Shown here piece after piece: positions 53,196 to 63,356 of a stretch of 64,000 bases of DNA. Source of the stretch: Protula sp. h YS-2021 (Eukaryota; Annelida; Polychaeta; Sabellida; Serpulidae); contig OX457026.1 in NCBI GenBank assembly GCA_949752745.1, positions 45,415,239 to 45,479,238 of the forward strand, in the 5' to 3' direction. The notes beneath the pieces are model-generated. The model was not told the DNA's origin, made no database searches, and worked only from the letters and a program-made list of their open reading frames with translations. The position numbers and the translations under genes are program-made. Every line of letters starts with the position of its first letter. The stretch's first letter is position 1.

Positions 53196-53507
53196 CCTGG
53201 CTTTTTAGGGTCTGTTGCCATGGTTACACTGATTGACAGGTGGAGTTCGTTGGCTTCATGATGATTGACTCGGCCAACACTTTCAAGCAACTTTCGCTCC
53301 AGACTTTCGCTCCAGACAGTATGACGTCATCATGACGTCATTATCACGTCATGGATGGCCGCGCCTATCCTAACGCTTATCATGACGTCACTTCCGGTCC
53401 AGACAACACTTCCGGTCCAGACAACACTTCCGGTCCAGACGCTATGACGTCACTTCCAGACAGTATGACGTCACAAAGTGGGCTGGAACCCCCGTTTTCA
53501 CCCTACT
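53190..53507. repeat. Right terminal inverted repeat
   Basis: Inverse of 36747-37097. Carries three rather than five GTCTGGACCGGAAGTGTT units and five TGACGTCA octamers. Ends CCCTACT. Confidence 0.93.
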
Positions 53508-53513
53508 CCTATT
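53508..53513. other. Polinton target-site duplication, right
   Basis: CCTATT, identical to 36741-36746. Confidence 0.95.
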
Positions 53514-54050
53514 CCCTACGTGTAGCGGAATTCGGTCTAGTTTTGATCCTATCCGATTAAATTTCCTGGGTCAAAATATTGACTCTTAAAGACTAAATTT
53601 ACTAAGAGTTTTGATCTTCCCTTAGGATTTTTGGCAAACAATCTGATGTCGAGATGACGTCCGTATGACATTGCAACCCAACCAGTTTTCCGTCAAATAA
53701 ACATCAGGATGTTGCTGATTTTGAATTGAAAGCTCGATCTCAGGGGTGGAACGTCGGTTGGACATTGATAGTACGACGTAGATTCTACGTCGGATCTACG
53801 ATATGCCATCGGTGATGGAATAAGGGAATGAAATCGACGTCGGAACTACGGCGTGGATTCTATGTCCGAACTACGACGTGAAATAGACGTCGAAATAACG
53901 ACGTGGATTCCACTTCGGGACTACGAGTCTAACTAGGTTAAGTCTTGACCAACCCATTCCAAATGTTTTGTTGCATTCTGGTGTGTTATAATATTTTTCA
54001 GAGCACTTTGCCTGCTGTTTTGCTGCCCTTCCCTCCCGGATCAAGACTGT
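53514..54050. repeat. ACGTCG/CTACGACGT-type repeat
   Basis: At 53735-53925, repeated 'gacgtcggaactacgacgtgga'-like modules. A related short tract (GACGTCGCTACGACGTCGC) is at 59357-59387. No gene. Confidence 0.5.
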
Positions 54051-54317
54051 GTGCTGTGGGACCAAGGGCAATATGAAGTCATTGTCAACTTGCTTCGTAA
54101 GAAAGTTGGAGGTGCAGAGGTGAACGTGGATAAGGCAACCTGCAACGCGGCTAGAAAGCTACGAAGATGGCAAAATGCTTGCCATGTGGACCTTGTTCGG
54201 GAAAATGATGGCAAAAGACACATCACATTAAATGACATTAGATTATTGCGTAAAAATAAAAATAATTTAAAAATTGTTAAAAAGGCTTCTGTAACAAGCA
54301 AGGGCAGTGATTCGTGA
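54051..54317 (+). pseudogene. Unassigned 88-codon frame upstream of the integrase remnant
   Basis: Frame starting MLWDQGQYEVIVNLLRKKV, with NAARKLRRWQN and a Lys-rich end. I do not recognise it. Direct adjacency to the integrase fragment suggests it is the N-terminal part, or a separate exon, of the same decayed transposon protein. Confidence 0.35.
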
Positions 54318-54419
54318 AATATTTTTCACAATGTAAAGAAAAAATACATTGGTTGGTCCCGATCGAGCAATATCGATAAAAGAACTTCAAAAGCTGCCTG
54401 AAAAATAAAGATTCAACCA

Positions 54420-54823
54420 ATTTTTGATAACAAAGCCCCTCTTAACCCAATTAAGGCTGGAGAAGTGCAAGAACGCCATCAAATAGATTTAGTTGACATG
54501 CGTTTAAACTCAGTGGAAAATAATGAAAAGAAGTACAATTTTATCCTTAGCATTTTGGATGTATTCAGTAGATATTTATGCTCAAATCTCTGCAGTCGAA
54601 GTGTAGTGGAGAGGTGCCCAATGTCGTAAATAAAATTTATTTGAAGGAGGGATATCCTTATATAATTCAGTGTGATCAGGGTACTGAGTTTAAAGGTCAT
54701 TTTTCACAATTTTGTAAGAGGCATAATATTCAACAAATCAGGAGCCGACCATACCTTCCCCAAAGTCAGGGAAAAATAAAAGTCTCGCATTTGTCATGGA
54801 AGAAAAAAATTGATTTGATTTAA
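54420..54823 (+). pseudogene. Decayed rve integrase (Ginger/KRBA2-like transposon)
   Basis: One frame holds ERHQIDLVDMRLNSVENN, with FILSILDVFSRYL (first catalytic Asp). After a frameshift near 54577, the second frame has NKIYLKEGYPYIIQCDQGTEF (second Asp) and SRPYLPQSQGKIKVSH, where the catalytic Glu position reads Lys or Ile. Stop at 54823. The following 54840-55020 still shows scraps of the C-terminal part. The pattern 'iQcDqGtEFkg...SRPYhPQSQGK' is typical of Ginger-type and KRBA2-like integrases. Inactive. Confidence 0.65.
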
Positions 54824-55179
54824 AAACAAAACAACACTTAAATTGGGCAAAAAATAGAAAAATATTCAATTGTTAGAAATAAGGAATTCCATAGCTCACC
54901 AGGTATGACACCGTTTGTGGCATATTTTGGACGGCCATCAGAAAATGATTTCAGAAATTCAAGTAATTATCTTCGCTCAGTGCAATCACTTCGACTGAAG
55001 GCTCTACAAAATTCTTATGATCTTGCATAAATCCAAGCCGTTATTTAAAGGCTTCTAACATAAATGATTTTGTTAAAGTTCAATCATGAAAAAACGGAAA
55101 TGTTTGTTAACACAATAAATAATATTGAGGGGCATAGGAAAAGTGACAATTCTTATGACAACACGCTCTGGCTTATAAT

Positions 55180-55518
55180 TTAGTTCCTGTTGGCAATCTA
55201 CCTAGGGACGGCCATTGCATGTTTCATGCAATTGCAGCTGGTTTAAATTCCATAGACAACATAAATATAAATCATGGAAACATAAGGCAAAGAGTTGTGC
55301 ATTGGTTACGAGAACATCCGGAGCTTGAAAACGGTGTATTTTTGCCAAATTTTATCATGACACAGAACTGGAATGAGTACTTAGATGATCTTGGAAATGG
55401 GGCATGGGGGAGCCATATTTCCTTAATCGCTATCTCACGCATTTTTGATATAAATATTGGAGTAATTTGCAATCTAAATCGAGATAATACATATGTAGGA
55501 AATGAAAACCACGCTTAA
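55180..55518 (+). pseudogene. OTU-like cysteine protease domain, transposon-associated
   Basis: The frame from about 55180 reads LPRDGHCMFHAIAAGLNS, the OTU catalytic D-G-x-C region, then NIRQRVVHWLREHPELENGV, WGSHISLIAISRIFDINIGVI and NENHA at the end, the usual place of the catalytic His. It breaks off at a TAA at 55516-55518. OTU domains remove ubiquitin and are carried by several integrase-based transposons. Lying directly after the integrase remnant, it is probably part of the same element. Confidence 0.65.
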
Positions 55519-56030
55519 AATCGTATAGTATACTTAGGCCACGAATAAGAAATTCATTACCATTACCTTGAGTCTCTAGATATTTATAAAAAAGACAAAA
55601 ATTGCAAACTGGCTGAAATGAGTGTGGATGAGTTTTTTTTAAAAATGGGTTGGATACGCGCACAAATTGTGCTAATGGAGAAACAATTGAGACGGAGAAC
55701 AAACATGTAATTGCAAGAAATAGTATCTACCTGTGTGATTTACCTGATGAAAATTATTTAGATTTGTTATTTGTGGCTCAGATTTTGCATATATTGGAAT
55801 TTTGAAACAAATATCAGAATTTTCGATCAGACTTCAGGCCATTCTTGATAAGTATTGGAGAGAAATTTATTTCAATCACAGTAGAGTTGAAATTTGGACT
55901 GGAACACAAATATCAATGGATAACCAACATCAAATTTCCGTTGCAAAATTAATTAAGAACTCCAGTCGATTCAGTGGGCTTTCGATTTGTCAGAGACACA
56001 TGATACCCAAAGTGGTTTTTTGTTAGTAGT
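55519..56030 (+). pseudogene. Remnant downstream of the OTU domain
   Basis: Broken frames (for example 55802-56026: MKQISEFSIRLQAILDKYW) continue in the same direction, with several stops. No domain recognised; probably the 3' part of the same transposon. Confidence 0.35.
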
Positions 56031-56094
56031 GCTATTGGCGTCGAATAACCCTGGCTGGTTTAGGATCATAGATTATATTCAACCGAAAAATGGC

Positions 56095-56465
56095 TGGTAA
56101 TTGTTTAACACATGTTCTGTTAAGTTGAGTTCAGCGTAGTTATTCTTTTCATAGAATAATAAAAATCAATCGGCAATTGCTTAATAAATGCTACTTTACA
56201 CTGGGTTCGACGCAGTTATTTTCTTTTTTCTAGAATGATAAACACTTGTGCAAGAAAGGTTTCTTTATATTGAGTTCAACGCGGTTATTTGTTTACTAGA
56301 ATGATAAAAATCAGTTGGTAATTGCTTAAGAAAAGATGTTTTATATTGAATTCGACGCAATTTTTCTTTTTATTAGAGCAATAAAAACTGGTAGGTAATT
56401 GCTTAAGAAATGATTTGTTTTGTTGAGTTCGACACAAATATCCCTTTTATTAGAATAGTAATTAA
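56095..56465. repeat. ~80-bp tandem repeat
   Basis: Five diverged units: '(a)gaataataaaaatc.gt.ggtaattgcttaa.aaatg..tt.tattgagttcgacgcagttattttcttt'. No gene. Confidence 0.65.
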
Positions 56466-56710
56466 TTTTTCAAAGTAAAAATCATGCTTTGATTTTAAGC
56501 ATATAGTTATCCTTTCTTAGCTCGGCAATTCAGTTTCGTTGTAAATAATTGTTATTATCTTGACACTTATTTGCCTCTATTTGGTGCATTTTAAGTTGGC
56601 AAATTAAACAAACTTTTGTCAAAAATTGTTCTTAAGTAAAGTTTTTTTTATAAACAATTGATGTGTTGAAATTTGAAGAAAAAAAAACAAACAAACAAAA
56701 GCATACAAAG
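56466..56710. other. No recognisable feature
   Basis: AT-rich sequence with an (ACAA)n run at 56686-56700. Confidence 0.3.
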
Positions 56711-56712
56711 TA

Positions 56713-57230
56713 CCGGGAGTTTCCGAAAAGAAGCTCCCCCATATAAAAGCCCCGGGGCTCTTATTAGGAAACTGTTTCCCAATAGAAGCCCCGGGGCTTC
56801 TATTTGGACTTAAAATAAAGACCTCAAAAAATCATTTCCTAATAAAAGCCCCCTTCCTTCCCTGCAAGTCTTTTTAGAATGCAGACACGGTGCACTTAAT
56901 CCTTTGATATGAGGCAGCCCCTAGACATGTTCTACATCGTTGCTTGATCCTGTGCTTTGCACAAGGTGAACGACACCCCCCTCCCCACTGCCAACTTTAC
57001 TCCGGAGTATGACTGGAAATATAACGGGCCGAGTACTGAAACGGGCGGCGTGATGTTGCCCCTCCTTCCCTGCAAGTATTTTTAGAAGTCGTGTTTCCTC
57101 GCAATGCAGACACGGTGCACTGAATCCTTTGATGTGAGGTAAACCCTAGACACATTCTGCGTTGTTGCTTAATCCTGTGCTTGACACAAGGCAACCCCCC
57201 CCCACTTTACCACATTTTTTTAGTTACTGT

Positions 57231-57290
<60 letters not shown>

Positions 57291-57537
57291 TTATTTTTTG
57301 CGCGGATATCCGCAGTATGTACCGCTTTAATAAGAGATTGATGGTAAATTCTTTTTTTCCAACAAAAACGTATCGACAACCCCCCCCTCGCCATCTAAAA
57401 AATAGAAGCCCCGGGGCTCTAATTACGAAACTGTTTCCTCATAGAAGCCCCGGGGTTTCTATTTGGTTTCTAAATGAGCGCCTGAAATTGACCAGTTTCC
57501 AAATAGAAGCCCTGGACTTTTTTTCGGAAACCTCCGG
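56713..57537. mobile_element. MITE with CCGGGAGTTTCCGAAA ends, TA-flanked
   Basis: The ends CCGGGAGTTTCCGAAAAGAAG and the imperfect complement CTTTTTTTCGGAAACCTCCGG face each other, with TA on both sides (56711-56712, 57538-57539). Subterminal 'aatagaagccccggggcttctattt' palindromes occur at both ends. The interior has a direct repeat (56875-56990 and 57085-57195, sharing CAGACACGGTGCACT and CTTTGAT.TGAGG) and a (TG)n tract. No transposase. Confidence 0.6.
57234..57288. repeat. (TG)n microsatellite
   Basis: About 27 uninterrupted TG units; poly-Val/Cys frames are artefacts. Confidence 0.95.
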
Positions 57538-57539
57538 TA

Positions 57540-58040
57540 TGTTTCATTTGTCATAGGATATAAGTTAGTACACACTTTTGAAGATACAATGATCGTTTTA
57601 GGCCCAGAGGAGGGTGAGATATAAGCACGCTCTCCCCTTTCTAAAATTTAAAAACGCCTGTCATTAGATATTGAAACGCTAAAACTTTCCACATCCACCC
57701 CCTTCTCCTTATGGCATACAAATCCATATTTTAAAAAGTAAAATAAAAAATAAGCGGACAAATCATAAGAGATTTAGCGGACACTACCAGCGAATAAAAC
57801 GGAACTTGGTTAGTGGAAAAAACCAGGACGAGCGGACACTTTGGAACAGGGTTTGCGGACAATACGGGACGAGCGAACATTTTGGAACAGTTTGTAATTA
57901 GCGGATATTTTGGTACAGTGGACAAAACGGAACACACGTAGTCATTCACATGGAATCAGTACGACGATGGGTCACAATGCAGTCCTCTCACTCCTTCCCT
58001 CGAAAATCGTTCCTTTTGATTAGATATTATTTTTCGACAG
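57540..58040. other. Upstream/intron region of the metalloproteinase gene
   Basis: At 57755-57930 there are repeated 'agcggaca(ct)tt.ggaaca' modules, probably a degraded repeat. The stretch ends in the acceptor TTTTTCGACAG at 58040. The signal-peptide exon of the metalloproteinase is not recognisable here. Confidence 0.4.
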
Positions 58041-58326
58041 GTCTATCTTGGCAATTATGGTTTTTATGGAGGCTCAAACCCTGACAGTACTGTCGCGCAT
58101 ATGGCTGAGAGCGACCCAAATAGGGCCTTACAAATTGGCATCAGAATGTTTCAAAAGAGATATAAAGATTTCGGCCTCAGGGAGACAGGGGAACTCGATG
58201 AGGAGACGAATGAGTTGATGTCACTGAAGCGCTGTGGTCGGGCTGATATCGAAACCGTGGACGATATGCCTGAGATGGATGGTATCACATCCGATTCTGT
58301 GCGCAAGAAGAGATACGCCATTGAAG
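58041..58326 (+). CDS. Matrix metalloproteinase, propeptide exon
   Basis: Bounded by ...CGACAG| and |GTCAGT. The exon encodes VYLGNYGFYGG (the family's YLxxYGY start), a helical prodomain (ALQIGIRMFQKRY) and LKRCGRAD, the cysteine switch (family consensus PRCGxPD) that keeps the zinc enzyme latent. It closes with RKKRYAIEG; RKKR is a furin-type site, as in stromelysin-3 and membrane-type MMPs, suggesting intracellular activation. It ends in phase 1 and joins 59476. The signal peptide must lie in an upstream exon that I could not find. Confidence 0.88.
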
Positions 58327-59475
58327 GTCAGTGCCCCCCACCCCCATCCCCCCTCCTGGAGGTGCTGCACATAAGGTGGTGCGATCGGGGATGGGGAAAA
58401 GGTGCACCGTTTTGGTTAATCTTCTGCTTCCGTTTTTTCACCATCAATATTTTTCAGTTAAGCGATGCGAGTGAAAAAAAACCCGTTGTTAAATCACGCT
58501 ACAAAATTTCTTTAACAAAATTTTACCTCTAAGGACATTAATTTGATCAGCGAAATCATTCATTTAAACGTAATAGCCTTGCTTTATTTAAAAATTATTA
58601 GTTACCAACCTGCTTATATTTGCATATGAACAGTCAAACACACGCACGCCTCTTTTCAAACTAGACTGGGCCGGTGTAACAGGCTATCTTACCCCCCCCC
58701 CCCCTTGTACAGCTTCTCCCGCCCCCCTCCCCGGGGGTAGTCAGACGTACCAGGCTATCTTCCCCTCTCCAGTATATTAAGCACTCTTTTATGTGTAAAT
58801 ATACTTGATAATATTTGTTCATGAGAATAAATGAAATCAATTAAACTGTATAAAACTATCTTGAATTACTTTATTGACTAGATTCAACATAATTCAAACA
58901 AAATATAAAAAGGCATCCTTGATCAGAAAGTTCTTTATTTTTCTCTTAATATCCTTTTTAGCATTTTAGAGAGCCCAGGTGGATACTCCTGATCGCTAAG
59001 ATTATCATAATTAGCATCGACAATATCCAAGAAGCGTTTTCTTGTATGTTCAACTTTATCTTCCTTTTAGAAAGTGATATCAATAGGGGGCAAAAAATAC
59101 CAGGTGGGGGAAGATAGCCTAGTCTAGCACCCCCCCCGCCCCCGGGAGAGGAGGGAGATAGCCTAGTCTAGCTTCCCCCCGGGGTGGGTGGGTGGAAGCT
59201 GTACAGGGGGGTGGGCAAGATATACTGTTACGCCGATCTATACGGATTTAAGATTTACTACCTAGGAACTTACCGCGCAGACATTTGGTCGTTGGGATTC
59301 GCCCGTCGTTGTGATATCTTTGCAAAGCCGCTCTATCGGAACTTCATATGAAATGTGACGTCGCTACGACGTCGCTACGACGTCGCAAAATCTACGCTGT
59401 TTAAGTGATATATCTTTTGCTCAAAATTGCCCAAAAAAGATTGACTACTGATTTTTTTTCACCTTATTTTTCCAG
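58327..59475. other. Metalloproteinase intron with an inverted-repeat insertion
   Basis: Contains inverted C-rich/G-rich blocks: 'actgggccggtgtaacaggctatctt' with CCCCCGGGG-type runs (58665-58770), mirrored by 'gaagatagcctagtctag' and 'atactgttacgcc' at 59108-59235. A MITE of about 570 bp is likely. The tract GACGTCGCTACGACGTCGC lies at 59357-59387. Confidence 0.5.
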
Positions 59476-59793
59476 GAAAGGCATGGCCCATAAAGGATCT
59501 GACGTACAGAATTGTGCAGTACACATCGGACTTACATCCTAGTGTTGTTGACTCCGAAATCAGGCGTGCTTTTGACGCTTGGTCAGCAGTAACGCCCTTG
59601 ACATTCAGACAAGTTCAAAGCGGAAGTGCCCATATTCTTATTTTATTCGCGGCCAGAGCACATGGCGACCGCTACCCATTTGACGGTAAGGGAAATGTTC
59701 TTGCGCATGCGTACTATCCAAGAGTCGGAAATGCAATTGAAGGCGATGCTCACTTTGATGAAGACGAACATTGGACAGTTGCCACAGTCAATG
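59476..59793 (+). CDS. Matrix metalloproteinase, catalytic exon 1
   Basis: Acceptor TTTTTCCAG|, donor |GTAATA. 106 codons: KAWPIKDLTYRIVQYTSDL (start of the mature enzyme), EIRRAFDAWSAVTPLTFRQV, then AHILILFAARAHGD and GNVLAHAYYPR, DAHFDEDEHWT. The HGD...H...H residues are the structural-zinc and calcium ligands of the metzincin MMP fold. Splices in phase 1 to 60170. Confidence 0.9.
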
Positions 59794-60169
59794 GTAATAT
59801 TTATTTTTAACAATAAACTCTTCATAAAGCTCGCTTTTGCAAATATAAAAGACGCTTTCTTCAATTACAAACATTTGAAAGCAACAATCCCTTAAAATAT
59901 ACGTTTTTTGTGTCGTTTCTGTCCAAATGGAGATAACTTAAGTATTTTCTCGTTCGCTGTAAACCCGATTGCTTTACGAAGATATAAAATGATGCATGAA
60001 AGGGAACGGAAGAGTAAAAAAAGAAAAGAAAGAAAAATTAATTGAACCTGTGAATTTAACATGAAATGAGTCCTGATATTACGAAAAAAAAGTAATAAAC
60101 ACTATTCAAAGCAGAAGTTCCTTGTTGAATATTTTTTTATAATTCAATTACTTTTTCTCTTCATAAAAG

Positions 60170-60727
60170 GTATTAATCTCTTCCAAGTGGCTTTACATGA
60201 ATTCGGTCACTCGTTGGGTCTCGGTCACTCCACTTTCAAGGCCGCCATCATGGCGCCATTTTATCGCTATGTACCAAACAGCCAGCTCCACCGCGACGAT
60301 ATAAGGGGCATCCAGGCTCTGTACGGCAAGCGAGAGACCTCTCCTGAGAACCCTAACTACTGCGATGAGCCAAGCGTCGACGCAGTCACCAGCCACGTAG
60401 AGCGGGGTGTCTTATCTGTCTATGTGTTTAAGGGAGACTGGTATTTTAGATTAGATAACAATGGTGTGGCTGCCGGTTATCCGCGAAGCATCAGTTCTGA
60501 CTGGAGCGGCATGGGCGGGAGCATCGACGGGGCGGTTTTTCTCCCTGCCTATCGCAGCCTACCTGCCTACACAATACTATTTCGAAAAAGAAAATATTAT
60601 GTGTTTAGTGAGAATAGGCAGCTTGAAACTATCCGAAAGCTGGAGACTTTAGGATTTCCCAAAGGCACGAAAAATATTGATGCCGTCTTTGCGTGGGATA
60701 GAAGCAGCAAAATCCGTATATTGAAAG
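60170..60727 (+). CDS. Matrix metalloproteinase, active-site and hemopexin exon
   Basis: Begins [19 protein letters not shown]: HExxHxxGxxH zinc site at 60196-60228 with the catalytic Glu. The Met-turn ([10 protein letters not shown]) and [11 protein letters not shown] close the catalytic domain. After a hinge, [12 protein letters not shown] opens the hemopexin domain, with blades at [24 protein letters not shown]...YYVFSENR and [21 protein letters not shown]. Secreted or pericellular protease acting on matrix proteins. The donor is G|GTAAAC. No lesions. Confidence 0.92.
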
Positions 60728-60884
60728 GTAAACCTTTTTTCAGCCCGTCGACTCTTTTCTTTTGAAATAGTATACACAGACAAAAATACGAATACCAAAA
60801 TGGTGCAAAGAAAGCAATTAACCGACTTTTCACTACCTAATGCCATTTACATAAATAGTTCAGAACTGAAAATGTTGGTTCGCT

Positions 60885-61247
60885 ATGCCGGCAGCGAAAA
60901 GAGCTGCACCCAACAACCTGTTCCTTGAATATCTGGATGAAATCGCGTTGCATATGCAACCGAAGTGCCAGGTATTCCTGGCATCTCTCGCGTATTACAG
61001 AAGTGAGCTGTATGAGTTGCAGTGGCCGGATAAATACAGTCTTGTGTTGCCCTTATCTGAGGCAGTAGCAACATCAATTAGAAATGGTTTACAACTAGTT
61101 ACAGATTCATTGTTTGTTCACCAACTCTTTGCTATGCACTGTTATGTAGTGAAGACAGTTAAGAATTACCTTATTGCTGCGTTGCAGCTCCCCTGTCTTT
61201 ATGCATTATTTTTGTTTGGAAATTGGACACAACAAAATTTGCTTTAA
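60885..61247 (+). other. 120-codon frame inside a metalloproteinase intron
   Basis: Starts MPAAKRAAPNNLFLEYLDEI. The opening vaguely recalls the N terminus of MUS81-type nucleases (NPLFLxWLxE), but the rest does not follow. It could be a retrocopy fragment or chance; no supporting context. Confidence 0.2.
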
Positions 61248-61368
61248 ATGAATGAAAAGAAAATGCAAACTGCGAGGCATCAGTGCTATATTGTAATTTG
61301 TGATGGGTCAAAAATGCAAGAAAGACTTGATAAATGATTAAAACAATTTCCGTAAGGTTTGATAGTAA

Positions 61369-61735
61369 AGAAGCCAAATCACACTTCAGGCGTTCCCAAT
61401 GAAAATGCAGAAAAATTCTGCGTTTCGAATAAAATGACCTTTAAAAATGAAAGAAATGATAGAGAGATTTTGCCTGAATGTTAAACTTCTGTGGCACCAA
61501 AGAGCAGTGGGGTTTTTAACAACCCGTATGCTGTTTTAAAAATTTATGAAAAGTTTTAAAAAATATTTTCAAGTTTCAATTTCTTTTATGTTCCCTATTA
61601 TGACCTGTTTTTGCGGTATTTCTTCCGTATTTTTCTATCATTTCTTTCATTTTTGCCCAGTTTCCTCGCAGTCGAAATTCATAATTCTTGCGCATTTTAT
61701 TCGAAACATCCAAAGTGTGATTTGCCTTATATGTC
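61369..61735. repeat. MITE-like repeat family, copy 3
   Basis: Complete copy: GCCAAATCACACTTCAGGCG at the left and its inverse (CCAAAGTGTGATTTGCC) at the right, with the T-rich interior 'ctatcatttctttcattttt'. It lies within the metalloproteinase intron, and its right end closely precedes the splice acceptor at 61747. Confidence 0.7.
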
Positions 61736-61747
61736 AATATGTTTCAG

Positions 61748-61861
61748 GTCAAGTAGATGGCATGCAGCGCCTGCGCATGCACTATGACCCGAAAGCGGGC
61801 GATGTGGCAGCGCGATGGCCAACCGGCGACTACACTTTTGGTCCGAAGAATGACCCGACAA
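61748..61861 (+). CDS. Matrix metalloproteinase, hemopexin-blade exon
   Basis: Acceptor ATGTTTCAG|, donor A|GTAAAT. 38 codons in phase with the previous exon (QVDGMQRLRMHYDPKAGDVAARWP), a typical hemopexin blade ending. The acceptor's polypyrimidine tract is inside the end of the MITE at 61369-61735, so the transposon supplies part of the splice signal. Confidence 0.75.
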
Positions 61862-61999
61862 GTAAATGCTTAGTATTCGTATTAGTATTAAATTTGATAT
61901 CATTTAACAGGAAACAGGGTTATCCAACATCTTGTCTCAACTGCTATGGTAAACATGTATACTGTAGCTAAGCATGGTTTATTTCACTCATGATTTCAG

Positions 62000-62034
62000 T
62001 CATCGCCAACGGCAGACAGTCACTTGACAGCTGA
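62000..62034 (+). CDS. Matrix metalloproteinase, probable terminal exon
   Basis: Acceptor TGATTTCAG|, with matching phase, gives IIANGRQSLDS and TGA. The domain-closing Cys and the fourth hemopexin blade are absent, so either another exon is used or the C terminus is shortened. Low-complexity Pro/His/Gln-rich DNA follows. Confidence 0.45.
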
Positions 62035-62257
62035 GAAGGAAACACCATAAGCTCTATCAACAGATGCCTTAACACCTGCCCCAACATCACCATCCACAGC
62101 AATATCGACCTGCACCGAAAGCTCCAAAGACCAAAAAGAAAGTACGAAATAACTGTTATGCTTGCAGCAAGATTAATAATAACTGTAATATTGTAACAAA
62201 AAATGGGTAAAACATTTCAGTATCATTTACGACATACATGACATAAACTTTAAATGA

Positions 62258-62521
62258 GGCAAATCACACTTTGCGCGTTCCCAATAACAAGGCGCAAAAA
62301 TTCTGAGTTTCGAATGAAAATAACCAGGTAAAAATGAAAGAAATGATAGAGAGCTTCCGCCTAAATATCACATTTCTCTTGCACAAAAGGGCAATCGGGT
62401 TTTTAACAACCTGTATGCTATTTCAAAAATTAATTGAAAGTTATAACAAATAGTTTCAAGTTATTTTATGTTCAATGTATGAGGTTTTATTCAAAACACC
62501 CAAAGTGTGATTTGGTTTATA
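62258..62521. repeat. MITE-like repeat family, copy 4
   Basis: GCAAATCACACTTTGCGCGT at the left and CACCCAAAGTGTGATTTGG at the right, with the same interior motifs and an internal deletion relative to copy 3. Confidence 0.65.
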
Positions 62522-62582
62522 AACATAAGTAAAATTGCATTTTTCTTTGTACGAAATTTATTTGTCAGTGTTTCTATTGCAG

Positions 62583-63274
62583 CCTTCCAACAATTTTACT
62601 GGACAAAGGCAGCAACCAGGTTTCTTATCAACGTGTGCAAAGCCATGGAAGACCGGTTAACAGACCCATCATCAAAGAAATGCATGGTTTGGGGCGATAT
62701 AGCGTCTAAGATAAATAAGGAATTGCACCTTGACACCAATGCTGTTCAGTTATATTTTTGCAATGGAATTTAATTTGCATGTTTCCAAATCGAACAACAT
62801 CCTCTTCTCATGTTAAAGGCAAATTACAGTTTCACAATTGAACCTAAATGAACAGTATTAAACATGATTAAAAAAACAGGTAACATATTTGTTTCACTGC
62901 GAGGGAAGATGGAAGTACCTCGTGAGGAAATTCAAAGAGTATCTTTTGAATAAGAGCGCCACTGGGTCCGCACGAAAAAATTTGAATTCGCCGATGATAT
63001 GGCTGACGCTCTACAGGATCGGCCCGACATTTTCCCAACTGCGACAGTTGGAAACAATGTCGCTCGAGAAACGTCTGTTGTTAAACGAAAAACGCCCGAA
63101 AAGCATCATGGGAAACCCGAAGGGGCTCCAAATGACCCACTCCAGCTCAAGAAAAACAAATGCACATCTCCCAAATGTTTCAGTCTCATTGAAAACATGG
63201 TAAAGACGCAGCAGGAAAATGAGAACCGACGAATCAACTTATTAGAGCGACTGGTGAATTCCTTTGAGAAATAA
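62583..63274 (+). pseudogene. PIF/Harbinger Myb/SANT-like DNA-binding protein, disrupted
   Basis: 62583-62772 encodes a trihelix/MADF-type start, FYWTKAATRFLINVCKAMED, then KKCMVWGDIASKINKELHL. After an interval, 62898 onward has RWKYLVRKFKEYLLNKSATG. Near 62977 a poly-A run changes the frame, and the continuation (DDMADALQDRPDIFPTATVG, to ...RINLLERLVNSFEK, TAA at 63274) is in another frame. The second Harbinger protein binds the transposon ends and helps import the transposase. Convergent with the transposase at 63357. Either a decayed copy or a homopolymer sequencing error. Confidence 0.7.
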
Positions 63275-63356
63275 AAGTTTTACTTTAATGAGTATCATGT
63301 ACGGACTCAATGGATATTTAATTCAACATTATTTATAAAAAGTAATTGACAGTCAG

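Larger units (their letters stand above)
36747..53507. mobile_element. Complete Polinton/Maverick element (16,761 bp)
   Basis: The ends are 5'-AGTAGGG...CCCTACT-3', with terminal inverted repeats of about 350 bp plus satellite, a 6-bp duplication, and the diagnostic gene set: retroviral-type integrase with chromodomain, protein-primed family B polymerase, FtsK/A32-type ATPase, adenain-like protease, double-jelly-roll major capsid and single-jelly-roll penton. Genes are in two convergent blocks meeting near 46.2 kb. Polymerase, one core protein and a NADAR gene are disrupted; capsid, ATPase, integrase and protease frames are open. The length and gene set match the virus-like class. Confidence 0.97.

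Noticed and set aside
60885..61247. MUS81-like N terminus
   Set aside because: Only about 12 residues resemble it and the remainder diverges completely; kept as an unassigned frame.
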